A stretch of DNA of 64,000 bases from Nomia melanderi (taxonomy: Eukaryota > Arthropoda > Insecta > Hymenoptera > Halictidae): the NCBI RefSeq assembly GCF_051020985.1, contig NC_135000.1, positions 9,493,501 to 9,557,500 of the forward strand, written 5' to 3'. The translations under genes were made by a program, and so were the position numbers. The notes beneath the pieces were generated by a model that saw nothing but the letters and a program-made list of their open reading frames with translations, searched no databases and was not told the origin of the DNA. Positions 34,608-47,260 of the stretch are shown one piece after another. The number at the start of each line of letters is the position of its first letter. Position 1 is the stretch's first letter.

Positions 34608-37600
34608 TTAATTCGTATCCAGATACTCGTCTTTGAGTGGCTGGATGTTCACAGTTACAGAGTTCTCGAAGAAACCACTCGATATTAACCGCACCGAGGT
34701 GACACCGTATCCCACCATCTCACGATAGTCTGGAATAAAGAGACATCTTCAACTTGATATATCTCAAATAAAAAATATTCACTACTAAAGAATTTCTGTT
34801 CAAGTTAATCCTAACAATCAGATATTTCATACGTTACAATCTAATATCTTTAAATTAAAATGAGTACCAGGTTTAGAGTCTATTCCGCAGATAGAATCCA
34901 CCATCTGAGTTTTAGATGTATCCAAACCGTAGCTACCACCGATTACCACTTGATCATGTGGGTTCCTCTCGTCGCACTGAAAATAAAAGGTTCTCCATCG
35001 AGTAAAGCGTTCATTGGTATATTACATTATTTATTACATTCATTCCAATACGAACTTTCCGCAAAGTTCCTGTCTCCGCAGTGCGACTGGATCCAAGTAG
35101 ATTCGTGATGCCGACGCCGAGCGCGATTATTTGCACGGTTCCAGGGTACAATGTGACGTAGGTGCAATTAATGCGTCTCCCGTAATTACGTAAAGTGTAC
35201 GGCTCGGTTAAGCTTGCTGCCAAGACGTTGCAGGCTGGAAATTCATCAAGGAAGACAGCGTTAACAGTAGAACTGCCAGGCAATGAGACTGAGCTACTCA
35301 GAATTTATTATAAAAATTATGAAAGCAGATTTCTTGAGATTTTAATGAATGAATTTCTCAGCAAAGCACCTTTATCACTTTAATAATCTAATAAGTTCTA
35401 GTGTGAAGAAGATCAATCATTTTTATTTAACACATTCGCTACCAGCGTTTGTTTCAGTGGCGAACCTCTCAATTACATTTTATTAAATAAATCTAAACAA
35501 ACTATTGAAACACATGAGGCTGAAACCTAAATGTAATTTCGTAGCTTACAACTTTAACTAACTATCTACAGTGTTAACTTCCCTTGAAACACGTGTCCTT
35601 AACACATGTGGTACACGTTAATTTTTGTAACAAAATATTTTTAAAGGACACATGGTCAAGAATAGCTGTACACATCACAAAGCACCGAAACCATCAAGAA
35701 ACGATATCAAAATATATAAAATTAGAAAAACTTGAATATAACTTAGTATTGTATTTAAAAAATCAATACATTCAACGTGTTGACTCTCCCAGCGCCTATA
35801 CTCACGTCTAGGATTCTTCAGGAACCTCGCAAGGATAGTGAAACCCTTGCCAGGCTTGGGAATCCTGTACCTGACGACCGCGACGTTCTGGGAGCTCACG
35901 AAGCTTCTCTTCACGCCGATGCTCTTATCGCAGAATTCGCTGATTCTCTGTTTCAGGGGCAATCGATGATCCGTTTCGCTGGGGAACACTTCGCCGTTCA
36001 GCTCCCAGCCGTCCACCGCCTGAAGGTACAGAAATAAATTGTAGATCAATCCCCTTTCAACGTGGCGCGACGCCGTTTACCCTCTGATAAGAACGTTATC
36101 AGATAATCAAACGCGTTTTCATTGAAACTTTTGAAACTTTCTCGGTTACATAATATCAATGCTATTTTGCTCGATTTACAGAGATAAGTCCTCGATGTTC
36201 GCACGGCACGTCGAACACAAGGAAATTGATCTCCACTTTTTGATCCGGTCCGGCCAGGAAGTAAATGCCGCAAACCTCCTCGCTATCGGTTTTCGAGGTG
36301 TACATAAAAGTGCCTGGCTCCATTGTGACGAACATGCATTCTGGAAAGAATAATGGAATCCATCAGTGGAAAAGCAAATCGATGCAATGGAAAAAAAAAG
36401 AGAGAGAGAGGATATGTTTACCTGTGATCGGTTTCAAGCGGGGATACGGATTTGGAAAGCCATCCTTGAAATCCATGCGATAGAAATCCTTTGATAAACG
36501 ATCTCCGGGTAACTGCAAGGAAAAATTGATCAATCAAAACGCGAACTTCGATTCTCTGTTGAATTTCAGATGGGGTAACCGAAAACTTTCATCGGTTACT
36601 CTCGAAAACCGATTTCAAAGAACCTGATGAAAAATGAGAATTTTTCTGCTGTTTTAAAGTGGTTTTCAACGGTGCGATTCCCTTTGTTCTGCGATTCAAT
36701 CTGCGAGGCAATTTAATTTCACTGTAGCGGCTGGCTAGATTCGGTCAGCGAATCGGTAATAATTTTAAACGCTTGGAAAACCTATTTCCCCGTTGGGGAC
36801 AGTCGCTGGAAATATCTTTATCGACAGACGGATATTACAGCGTGATTGTTATCGCTGATGTTAATTACTGCATGTCCACAGTCGCCACTAGTAACGGGAA
36901 AGTATGGAGGATAATGAACTTGAGGATATGCCGGCGCTGGTCTTGTAAGAGGATGATTATCGTGGACGCGAGTTCTATCAAAACGTTGCACAAGCTATAA
37001 CAATAATTCCTGTATTATAATAGGGAAATATTGAAAGTTTAACAGGATAAAGATTTAATTATTTGTTCTTAGATTCTCTTTTTTTATCATTGGTAGAGGT
37101 ACACAGAATTATAGAAATTATTTTCTGTTGGTTTGATTTCCCATGGATTCAAGAAACTGCAAGAGTTCTACCAAAATATTGCACAAGCTATAACAATAAT
37201 TCCTGCATTATAATAGGGAAATATTCAGAAGAAAAGTCTCTATTTGTTCTTAGGTTCTCCTTCTTTATCATTGGTAGAGAGATAGAAATTATATTCTGTC
37301 GGTGACAATTCGTCGATTCCCCGTGGATTGTAAGAAGGAGGTCTCAGAGAAACATTAATAAGGAATTGGCGGTGAAGCTTATGGCGGAGTAAGTTACCAT
37401 AAGTTGGCTTGGCAGACGAAACTTTCAACAAACAGCCTCGGTAACCATTGTTTGCTACTGAAAGTGATCTGCAGAAGGCACTACAATTTCATTTCGAATG
37501 AGAATATTTGATACTTTAACCCTTCCAAAGATAGAATCTTAGTTCTCCATAAAATGAATATTCAAATATTCATAAAGAAACTAAAACTGTTCAACCCATT

Positions 37601-40600
37601 GAAAGGCTCACAGTATTCAGAATATTCAAATAAAAGCCAATCTACTGTCCAACCTCGTCACCTGAAATTTTAATAATAATAAAAACGAAAATACTTGTGG
37701 AGTGACCAGTATACTATCTGAATTTTGAAATACCATGTTCTGGATCCGGATGAAAAGTTCAAAGAGAAGAATTTCATAAATGCCTCGCTACACCTTCGTT
37801 CATCCCCTTCCAGTGTCCCTGCATTTCGTTCTACCACCGGCGGCGTTAATTTTATTTTTATTCCTCCCTTGCAAAAGCATGGTCGCGTTTCTGTAAACAT
37901 TAAATTCTACGGGATACGTGCCTCGCATGGAACGCCGGCCGAAATGAACCGTTATTTTCATACAGAAATGCCGCTCCCTCGAAGAGCGATACAGTATAAT
38001 TGTACCACGGCTCTCGGGGAGACGCGACCTCTGAAAAAGCTCAGGGTAGAGGGTGGCGATCGTCGATAACGCTGTCGTTGCATCTCTAATAATAATCGTT
38101 CGCTCGCAAGTGGCCACACAGTGGGTTAATGCGATGTCTATAATGAAGGAACATTGGGAACCAAGGGGAATCGATAATAGAAAAATGAAGAGGACAGGCC
38201 AGGGCGCCAGGAAACGGACGGCTGCAAAAAAAATGAGAGCGTCAGAGAAAAGCAAATATATTGTTGAACCGTAAAATGAATAGTAAAAGATGGTACCAAC
38301 GTGAAGCTAAGGGAATCCTTTTATGAATGAAGGACTAGGGAAACTTCTTCCTTGGCTGAAATGATAAAGGAAAATGGATGAAAACGAGCGGATATGAACT
38401 TCAAATGTGATTGGTTAATATTAATTTGAAAGATTAAGAAAACAGGAAAGGAACAGCTGGAAAATTGGGAAATATATTGTTGAATCATAAGAAGAATAAT
38501 AAAAGGTTGTACCAATATAATATTAATTTCAAACTTTAAAAGAACCAGGAAACGAATGGCTGAAAAAATGAGAGCATGAAAGAGTGAAAAATAAATTGTT
38601 GAACAGTAAAAAGACTAATAAAAGGTTGTACCAATATAATATTAATTTGAAACTTTAAAAGAACCAGGAATTAAATGGCTGAAAAAAATAAGAGCATGAA
38701 AGAGTGGAAAATATATTGTTGAATAATAAAAAGATTAATAAAAGACTGTACCAATATGATATTAATTTGAAACTTTAAAAAAGACCAGGAATCAAATGGC
38801 TGAAAAAATAAGAGCATGACAGAGTGGAAAATAAATTGTTGAACAGTAAAAAGACTAATAAAAGGTTGTACCAATATAATATTAATTTGAAACTTTAAAA
38901 GAACCAGGAAACGAACAGCTGAAAAAAATAAGAGCATGAAAGAGTGGAAAGTAAATTTTTAAACAGTAAAAAGACTAATAAAAGACTGCACCAATATAAT
39001 ATTAGTTTGAAACTTTAAAAAAACCTGGGAAACAGTACAGAGTAGCACAAAGTGAGGAATGAAATGAAGAAGAATGCACGGAACATAACGGAATTACGCG
39101 ACGTGACGTCATGCCGTTACTCTTTTGATTTCAACGAAAAAATCCGCGATATTTCACGGTAAAAGTGCTGGAGACGAAGCAATGCGTTTCACTTACCGCG
39201 AGATTCTATTCGAAAAATAAGGAGCCGTCGTGACTCGCGCAGTCTTGGGGCGCATGGTCACGTGAACGATTCGGAATAACGATAATCTTTGACATTCCTA
39301 AAACGAACAATAAATCGATATAAAAAGAATCGTATCGCCGTTTGTCGGCATTCAACTGAATCGAATATTGTCGAATATTCTATTTTCCCAATTTATTCCG
39401 TTAATCCTCAAACACACGTATCGAAGAGTCAACAGCACTGCGTTGCCACGCAGTAAATTTGAAATATAACGGTCGCGCAGTTGCTCGATTCCCGCGCGAA
39501 ACGGACGCAGGATCAACTTCAGACGTGTTATGTTCAATACTTTCCGTGCGACGGAAATTTCGATTTTTTAAATAATGAATTAAGTAATATTCACGCTTTT
39601 CAGATATTTTCGTATTATTCCTTTAATTATTGCTTATATTTTCGTTGTATCTCGCTGACAAAGTGCACTGATTTTAAATAATAAATTAAGTTACCTCCAA
39701 ACTTTTACTAACTACAAATATTTCCATATTATTTATATTGTTGTCTCGCCACGTGACTGACACATTATATTTTGGTTATATCTCACAAAGTACAATAATT
39801 TTCTAATAAATTAACTTACATTCTATATTCTACAAGCTTTTACCTTTTAATATAGATCCACACTTCTTTAATCTTCGCGGTATCACATGTCAAAAAACAT
39901 TTCCTCACAATCCCCACGTGCTAAACACCATAACACACAGTTAACAGAAAACTAGTCAACAATAAATCTTCACTAATATATAAAAGATTAACAGAAAAGT
40001 CTCGAGAAGAATAATACAGCGTCGAGAGTTAACCTATTTCCAAGATCCCGATTCCCGCCGGTTAAATGACAGCGACAGGGTCTTCCTGTCGTCGAACGTT
40101 GGGAACACCTTGAATGGGATGCACGACACAACCGACAGGAAGCATTTTATCTAACGCGCCGTTGGTTCTTTTCATTTTGAACGGAGGCGATACGTGATGC
40201 GAGCGACACAAACGTTTCCATGACCTAATCCAAAGTAACCTCTTACCTCGGACCGTTACGGGGAATCGATAATCGATAAATGGTAAGCCACGGTTTATTC
40301 TCAAATTTAACACGCTGTTGACCGGTCACGTGTTAATTCGTGTTTCATGCCCAAACGTTGTTGACAGGTTCGCACTTGCATTTAGCCATTTCAATTTTTG
40401 CAAATATTACAAAAGCAATATTCAAAGTTATATAAAAGATATGTCTAAAGTTTCGTTTTAATCCATTACGTATAAATAAAGTATATTGAAGTTTATTTAG
40501 ATTGTCTCACTTTCAAATTTAACCCTTTGCACTCGAAGCTTTTTCTCATTGACATTACCAACAACTGAATGTAATTTTAATAGAGAAAGCATACTAACAT

Positions 40601-43600
40601 ATAAATAAATGATACTTGATATTTTACTGTTTTTTATCGATTGTAGATATGAATGTTATAATATATTCAATGATAACATTTTACGCAGCAAAACGTTTAA
40701 TGACCTGATTCGACGCGGGAAACTTATAAAATTTTCAATTCAACATCAAACCTTGTGTAATGTATCAACACATAAAACCTCGAAGTAAAATAGTTCCCTT
40801 AATTTATAAAAGATAATTAATTGTTAATTGCGAAAAATATCGTTAATATTTAATCAGAAAGTAATGAATATCTTTAATAAAAAATATTAAGTGCAAAGGG
40901 TTAATGGTATTAAATGCTCGGTAATTCCAGTGTTAAGGGCACACTTCAGCCCGATTGATCCGGAGGGAGGATATATTCCATCGATCGACGGCACGGTCCG
41001 GTGCTCCTTTTCACCAGGCTATCGTTTTCGACGGGGAATCGTGTACAGGCCGTTTTCGGTACACACGGCAAATTGGATTCGCTTCCCGCGGATCGACGGG
41101 GCCGTGAGTCGAAGAACGGCCGCACACGCTTTGGTTGGTAGCTATTCGATTATTACGCGTTAACCAGACAACGTGGTCCATGATTTACGGCAGACTCAGA
41201 GACGTAATCGAGATACAAACACCGGTACAGCCGTTGTAAATATTTGCCGTGACACGGATTCACCTTGCGACGATTGTACCGACGGCCACCCGTGTTTCCG
41301 CCGAGTTTCGGAACGGTAAGAACCGGAAGTGACGGCGCTCGTCGGACCAATAATCGAATTCAATATTTGAATAGGGGATTGGACTGTTTGTCGGTGCCAA
41401 CTTCGCCGTGTTGTTCACGCAAATATTGAGATTCTAAGGGATATGAGGTCTTTGGAGGAATTTTGGTGGAGCGGGTCGATTTGGATAGTATATTGGAATT
41501 TTGTGGTGATGCTATGGTCAAATTTGAATTCAAATTTAAAATTAAATTCTAATTCGCATTCAGATTAAAAATTTAATTCTAATTCTAATACTAATTCTAA
41601 ATTAAATTGTAATTCAAATTCAAGATTAAATTGTAATTTAGATTCTAATTCAAAATTAGATTGTAATTCAAATTCAAGATTAAATTGTAATTTAGATTCA
41701 AGTTCAATATTAAATTGTAATACAAATACAAGATTAAATTCTAATTCTAATACTAATTCAAAAATAAATTCTAATTCAAATTAAAATTCAAGATTAAATT
41801 GTAATTCTAATTCTAATTCAAAATTAGATTGTAATTCAAATTCAGAATTAAATTGTAATTCAAATTCAAGTTCAAGATTAAATTGTAATACAAATACAAG
41901 ATTAAATTGTAATTGAAATTACATTTCAGGGAAGTTGGCAATAGTAAGTTAAGCTAAATAATAATTAATACCTGCATCTTTGGAAACCCAGTTCTAATCT
42001 GAATCTCAATCATTTTTAGATCCCCCTTGGTAACGGTTCCCACTGAAAACGGACTCTTCGCAACATGATCCGATATCTATTGGAATTGCTATCCGAGTCA
42101 ATTTAAGTAACAATATACCAGACTATTATAACAATACAATCAAATTGAAATTGAAATTCAAATACAAAATTTAAGTTACGTTTCAAGCAAAGTTGACAAT
42201 GGTGACTTAAGCTGAATAATAATTAACATCTGTATCTTTGGAAATCCAATTCTAATCTGAATCTTGGCCATTTTTGGGTCCGTTTTGGTAACGGTTTTCA
42301 TTCAAAGTCATTACCCAGCCGGATTGAACCTCCAGGTACATTGCCACGCGATTTTTGCGAGTAACTCTCGCGCGTAGATTGCGTTTACACTGACAACAAG
42401 CAATTTCACTTTACAGGTCGCCAGACCGAACGCCGCCTTCGATAAGAGAACCCAAGAAGAAGCAGTTGCGGCTACGCGTCTGTTCCCAGGAATCATTTTC
42501 CGAATGGAATATTCTAGCCGCGATTTAGGATAAAATTATTAACACGTTAAGCGCTACGAAAATCTTAAGCGTTTTCCCATAGAGTTTGTCTTTTGTAGCA
42601 AAGAAAAGTAGGAATACTTATGAATTGTTTGGCGTTGCAACGTTTGCGTTACACTATTATCAACTTAGTTGCTTTATTAAACATTTTTATTTCATATCGA
42701 TTGTCTTGTATGTTACGATTATTTTTTAGTCATTCAGAAGCGTCAGTCACCAGTGGCTGACATGGCGCTTAACGTGTTAACTGGCAACGCGTGTACAATT
42801 TATTCTATCGCTCCTAGAAGGACACGTTTGTTCATACAGATAGAAATTACTGTGTCAAACGCAGAGAATTATAATATGAATTCCTATAATTGCATCAAAC
42901 GAGATCAACTTATACTGTTACTAAATAATGTTTAGGAAATCCAATATTCGTCAAATTGCGTTCCATCAAACTGTTATAGATATACATATATATATATATC
43001 TGATAGATATTGAATGTTTGAAATATTATTTACTAACAGTTTCAATTTTGATTGATGTAATTATAGGAATTCATATTAAAATTCTCTTCTCTAGATATAT
43101 ATACCTGATGAATATTAAACGTTTGAAATATTATTTACTAACAGTTTCAATTTTGATTGATGTGATTATAGGAATATATTACAATCTTCTGCTCTTAATA
43201 TATATCTGGCAGATATTGAATGTTTGAAATATTATTTACTAACAGTTTCAATTTTGATTGATCTAATTATAGGAATATATTACAATTCTCTAGCTCTGAA
43301 ACTACAAGTTCCACGATTTTTAAAGATACACATTTCTAGAAGCAACAGAATGAAGTATGGAATAAATCTAGCGTTAATCTAGTGTACACACACACACATA
43401 CACCGAACATTCGCCAAGGGAGGCAATTGCTTTTACGTTGCTCTTTGTTGCCCGAGAAACAGAGGTTCCCCGCAGTTCTCAGCCCACGGGAACTTCGTTC
43501 TTCGGCGCGATATCTTATTCCGCGCAGTCCTCTTGGAACGAACAGCCGGATAATCTGATTAATGAAGAAGTATACGTCCCGGGATCGAGTGGCACCGCAC

Positions 43601-45336
43601 CCCATCCCGGGTCCAATGAGGAATCCCGCGACAAATGTCCAGGGAATATTGAATCTCTCCTCTCGGTGACGTAACTTCGACGAATCTAATCGAGCGAAAC
43701 GCTGCTCGTTCCACGGATTTCATGGGGCCTCGGTATCCCTTTTCCAACTAATTGCCATGCAACCGTCATCAGCGTTTCCCGTTGATCGTGATCGATACGC
43801 GTATCGTTGCAACGCGCTCACACGTTGGATCGTGTGCATTCGGATTAGCAACAGACTAATAGACAAACAGACTAATAGATAAACAGACTAATGCACAATT
43901 AACCCTTTGCACTGGGTGACTCGCCACTTGTTTGATGCAGGGTAATTATTAAGTTTGTTTAATACTGAACTATGCGAAGTAGCAAAGTAAAATAGTTTAA
44001 CACGTTGAATGCCATGGGACTGGTTACAAAACAAAATGAGTTACTATACTAATTCACACGTAAATTAAGCGTCGAAGCTATTTTATTTAAATATTTAATA
44101 GAAATACAAAGTTCAATTTAAAGTACTAAATATTCAGCTTTGTAGTTTTGTTATATTAAATCAGGTGACTGATAGTCACTCGAGTGCAAAGGGTTAAAGG
44201 ATGATAAGAAAACATTTGTATATTATAAATAATGCGATGATATCTAGATGAACGTTAATATAATATAATGGAATGATTCAATATTGTTTTCATTTTGTGT
44301 ATTTTGAAAGCGTGCGGCATTCAACGTGTTAGTTTAAATTAGTTACATTAGTTGCAACAAGTATGTTTTATCAGAGAGTGTTGAATGCAAACTTAGTGCA
44401 AAGGGTTGAGTGAATGTTGAGTTTGTTTGTAGTTGTGTAAATTCTCTAGACGAATCGTGTGGACAGAACACGGGTGAATTGTTTGGACTGCATGATCATT
44501 GGAAGAATGGAACGTGCTCTTCCATTCTCTTGGAATAAAAGAAGTCGCTGATAGAGTTACCCGTGCTCTGTCTTCCTGTTAATGGAAACCTGTTTCCGTG
44601 GGCGCACGAGGCAGAGGGATACTCGAGCGAGGTCTTACGTTGTCCCGACTACTTTGAAGCGCCGGTGCAATTAATTGCCACAAAGAGCGGGAAACGCGGC
44701 TATCGACTGACCAATGAGTTATACAAACTTCGTTGCAACTTCTTGGACAAAGAGACTTTGTGAGAAAGCAATTAGTGCGAGCGAGGAACGTGTAGCTTGC
44801 TAAAACCCCTAGTCTTTGACAGTATTCCTTATTTCCAAAAACGGAGATTGTCATGAACCAATCAATATCCATACTAACATTAACACTAGATTCATCTACA
44901 GTCCTAGAAATTTACATAAATCACAAAAATCCTCCTCAAAACCAGAGTATAATACTTGAATTGTATAATAATATTTTCAAAATTCAATATCCAAACTCAA
45001 GGATTCCATAAATCTACTTTTCAATAAATGATCACTATTACCAATATTTTCAAGATTCAATGTCCATCAAGGATTCCATAAATCTACTTGTCAATAAACG
45101 ATCACATACTAAACTAAATCCTGCTGTCAATCTAAAATCATTCCAACATAAGACCATTCTCAAGTATCCCCTCAACACAGAGTCCAAGAGAAGGCGTAAA
45201 GCGGTCACAGTACCTGTTGCTGATAGTGCTGATAATCGTTGTTTCCCTTTATAACGGCGGATGCGACGCTAAGGAGGGCTGGCAGGATGAACAGCCGCAG
45301 CTGGCCAGCCGACCGATCCGGAACCATGCTTGTCAT
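34608..45336 (-). CDS. Crfbp: Corticotropin-releasing factor-binding protein (CRF-BP)
   Basis: Seven coding exons: 45214-45336, 36422-36512, 36180-36340, 35806-36019, 35056-35234, 34868-34976, 34608-34729; 332 residues (human 322). A secreted glycoprotein that sequesters CRF-type peptides; in insects the likely ligand is the diuretic hormone DH44. Exon 1 gives the signal peptide (LRLFILPALLSVASA). Family hallmarks follow: CGIYFLAGPDQKVEINFLVF, DVPCEHRGLIS, VDGWELNGEVFPSETDH, SFVSSQNVAVVRYRIP, YTLRNYGRRINCT, GGSYGLDTSKTQMVDSICG and VRLISSGFFENSV. All junction phases agree, including a weak donor (AAA|GTTCGT) after exon 5. The start is taken at 45336; an in-frame Met at 45327 is equally good, and the far-upstream Met at 45474 would lie almost at the TATA-predicted transcription start. 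Intron 1 is 8.7 kb. Confidence 0.95.
38195..39030. repeat. Tandem array, ~120-bp unit
   Basis: Units start with AGAACCAGGAA and continue with ATGGCTGAAAAAA, GAGCATGAAAGAGTG, ATTGTTGAACAGTAAAAAG and TTGTACCAATATAATATTAA. Clear copies begin near 38541, 38660, 38781 and 38900 (spacing 119-121 bp), with diverged copies at 38195-38530 and after 38960. One minus-strand frame across it encodes a repeated hydrophobic peptide, which I consider spurious. Confidence 0.9.
40519..40904. mobile_element. TTAA-CCCTTTGCACTCG MITE
   Basis: Ends TTAACCCTTTGCACTCGAAG and TTAAGTGCAAAGGGTTAA, 386 bp, in Crfbp intron 1. Confidence 0.7.
41520..41930. repeat. Low-complexity AATTC/AATTG satellite-like tract
   Basis: About 400 bp built from 6-bp words (AATTCA, AATTCT, AATTGT, AGATTA) with a higher-order unit of roughly 60 bp (AAGATTAAATTGTAATT). 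Confidence 0.85.
42539..42780. mobile_element. TTAACACGTTAAGCGC MITE, second copy
   Basis: Same 242-bp length and orientation as 32192-32433, differing at about 13 positions, all transitions. Ends TTAACACGTTAAGCGC and GCGCTTAACGTGTTAA. Confidence 0.9.
42965..43290. repeat. 101-105-bp tandem repeat, three units
   Basis: The core GTTTGAAATATTATTTACTA and then ACAGTTTCAATTTTGATTGA recurs with starts near 43015, 43120 and 43221. Confidence 0.9.
43899..44410. mobile_element. Interleaved TTAA MITEs
   Basis: Termini in order: TTAACCCTTTGCACTGGG at 43899, TTAACACGTTGAATGCCA at 43997, CGAGTGCAAAGGGTTAA ending 44197, GGCATTCAACGTGTTAG ending 44332, AGTGCAAAGGGTTGA ending near 44410. The 44197 end is homologous, in reverse complement, to the left part of 54424-54650 (GTGACTATCAGTC against GTGACTCTCAGTC; ACAAAACTA). 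Confidence 0.65.
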
Positions 45337-45510
45337 TGTCGTCGCGGGGGAGGGAGCCGGGGAAGAAGACTGGGCCCACGCTGTTGTTTCTCCTCGTCGT
45401 CGATCGGCGCCGATTTCCCACCGGGAGCGCACTGTCACTCGTGGATGTCGCGCGTCGCGTTCGGGCCAGGACAAACTGAAGATTGTGCGGCGTCGCGACG
45501 CGCGGCGTCC

Positions 45511-45518
45511 CTCTTATA
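45511..45518 (-). promoter_or_regulatory. TATA box of Crfbp
   Basis: TATAAGAG on the minus strand in a CpG-rich context, about 180 bp upstream of the chosen start codon; transcription would begin near 45485. Confidence 0.5.
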
Positions 45519-45781
45519 GTCGCTAGTCCAGCCCACGATTCGTCCACGCTGCGCATCCCCGAACGGTCGCGGCGTTACTGCCGGCGATAACGTTGATAAC
45601 CGCCGCTTCCAACTTTTTCCTCCCTGTGCTCCCGGAAACCGAGCGGCTGCTGCTGCTGCTCCTCAAGCTCGCGGCTGCCTGCAGCTTTCCCTGTGGAAAC
45701 AAAGGAAGAATTAGAAGAAAGGTCGCCGGAGGAGCTTTCGCTAATTTGTTACAATTGAAGGTTGCCCGGCAGGCAAGCCGA

Positions 45782-45978
45782 TTAACACTGAAATCACGAC
45801 CGATTCCTTCTGTTTGCAGTTGTTAGGGAGATAACGGATGCTTCTCTGAGGATTATTACGGACTTTGATGTACCAACGAGCAAACTGAATTGGAAACTGA
45901 TTGAAGTCTTAATAGATGCACTGTTGGACTTTCTATAAGGGATTTTCAAAAGTCTAATTGCTCGGTGGTTTGTGTTAA
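45782..45978. mobile_element. TTAACACTGAAAT MITE
   Basis: Ends TTAACACTGAAATCACGACC and GGTGGTTTGTGTTAA; interior words are shared with the two copies at 46210-46648 (GTTATTA/GTTGTTAGGGAGATAA, GATGCACTGTTGGACTTTCT). Confidence 0.6.
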
Positions 45979-46020
45979 TTGGCTGAACAGAGGAACCCCA
46001 GTTTTCCAGGGTGCCTGTCA

Positions 46021-46213
46021 TTAACACTGGAATTACTGGACGGGCTGACCTATTTTAGAATGTTTAGTTTGCGAGTAGTTCCATTATGACAAGGACTTTG
46101 TGAAAAGTTATTAGATTTGTTTGTGCAGATGCAAGAATCAAGTGTCTATGTATCGAGAAGTATAGTGCTCTAATTCTTATAGAAACTTAGTCGCTTGGTA
46201 GCTTTAGTGTTAA
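46021..46213. mobile_element. TTAACACTGGAAT MITE
   Basis: Ends TTAACACTGGAATTACTGG and TAGCTTTAGTGTTAA. The right TTAA is shared with the next copy. Confidence 0.6.
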
Positions 46214-46385
46214 CACTGAAATGACCCATTCCTAATTTCTTTTCTTCAGAGTTATTAAAAAGATAACAGATGTTTCTCTAAACAATTAAAGACCATATTA
46301 ATTAAAATCTAAATAGATGCACTCCTGCAGTTTCTACAGAGAAGTCTCAACAAATCAATTGAACTGCTAGTAATTTCAGTGTTAA
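46210..46385. mobile_element. TTAACACTGAAAT MITE, tandem copy A
   Basis: Ends TTAACACTGAAATGACCCAT and GTAATTTCAGTGTTAA; closely similar to 46453-46648. Confidence 0.75.
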
Positions 46386-46452
46386 GTTTGAGTTATCTTT
46401 CTGAAACATGTCTTCGCGAAGCTGCGTGCTAATTCACTTGGTAGCTTTAATG

Positions 46453-46648
46453 TTAACACTGAAATAACCCATCCCAATTTCTTTTCCTCAGAGTTATTAA
46501 AAAGATAATCGATGTTTCTCTAAATAATAATCAATGACTATCAATAAACTGAATTAAAAATCAATTAAAATCTAAATAGATGCACTTTTGCAGTTTCTAC
46601 AGAGGAGTCTCAACAAATCAATTGAACTGCTGGTAATTTCAGTGTTAA
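46453..46648. mobile_element. TTAACACTGAAAT MITE, tandem copy B
   Basis: Ends TTAACACTGAAATAACCCAT and GTAATTTCAGTGTTAA. The sequence after both copies is also duplicated (CTTCGCGAAGCTGCGTGCTA), so a block of about 260 bp was tandemly duplicated. Confidence 0.75.
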
Positions 46649-47122
46649 GTTTTTTGAGTCATCCTTTTGAAACATGGCTTCGCGAAGCTGCGTGCTAATT
46701 AGACCGCCTCTGGGAAGGTGTAGCGTCGTGTTCGGTTCTCCGAGTGCTTCCCGTTGGCGCGGTGCTCGCTCCGACACCGATGCTGCAAAGAGATAGTCGC
46801 TGAACGGAATGCAGCCGATCGATTCGTTCGGGAGCGATGGTTGATTAAACGGGGTTACTCCGACGTTGAAGACACGCGTACTTACGTAACGGTTCCCGCG
46901 GCAATTCATCGCTCGCGATGATGAAGACACCTGCAGGAGGTAAATTTCTATTGCAGGAACATCGACGAGCACCGGAGACGATGACAATGTGATCATTGCT
47001 GGGCAGCTTGCGGTGGTACCGTTGAAACTGATGAATCCTGCCGATGGTAGATGGACGACGAATCAATTGACTCGGTGCAGGAGCACTGATGTTCCAGGCT
47101 CTTCATAATCACCTGGATCAAT

Positions 47123-47260
47123 TAACCCTTTGCACTTGGAAGCTTTTCATTTGAAACATCCGACGTTTCATGATGAGATGATACTATTTGAAATGAAGTA
47201 ATAACATGTAAATTAAGAATAAATATTTGTATAAATTGAATAATATATTTGTATAAATAT
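47123..47260. mobile_element. TTAA-CCCTTTGCACTTGG MITE, left end only
   Basis: TTAACCCTTTGCACTTGGAAG followed by GAAACATCCGACGTTTC-ATGATGAGA, matching the 22162 element; no matching right terminus was found. Confidence 0.55.

Larger units (their letters stand above)
36513..45213. other. Intron 1 of Crfbp, repeat-rich
   Basis: No nested gene found. It holds a roughly 120-bp tandem array (38195-39030), a low-complexity AATTC/AATTG array (41520-41930), a 101-105-bp tandem repeat (42965-43290), TTAA elements at 40519-40904, 42539-42780 and 43899-44410, and stretches of unique sequence. Short frames such as the minus-strand one at 40062-40313 show no family motif. Confidence 0.6.

Noticed and set aside
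38671..38937. Minus-strand frame encoding a repeated hydrophobic peptide
   Set aside because: Consequence of the ~120-bp tandem array; no start context, no homology recognised.
40062..40313. 83-codon minus-strand frame in Crfbp intron 1
   Set aside because: No conserved motif and no splice signals; composition like the surrounding DNA.
45217..45556. Frames overlapping Crfbp exon 1
   Set aside because: CpG-rich shadows; the signal peptide frame ending at the donor after 45214 is the real one.
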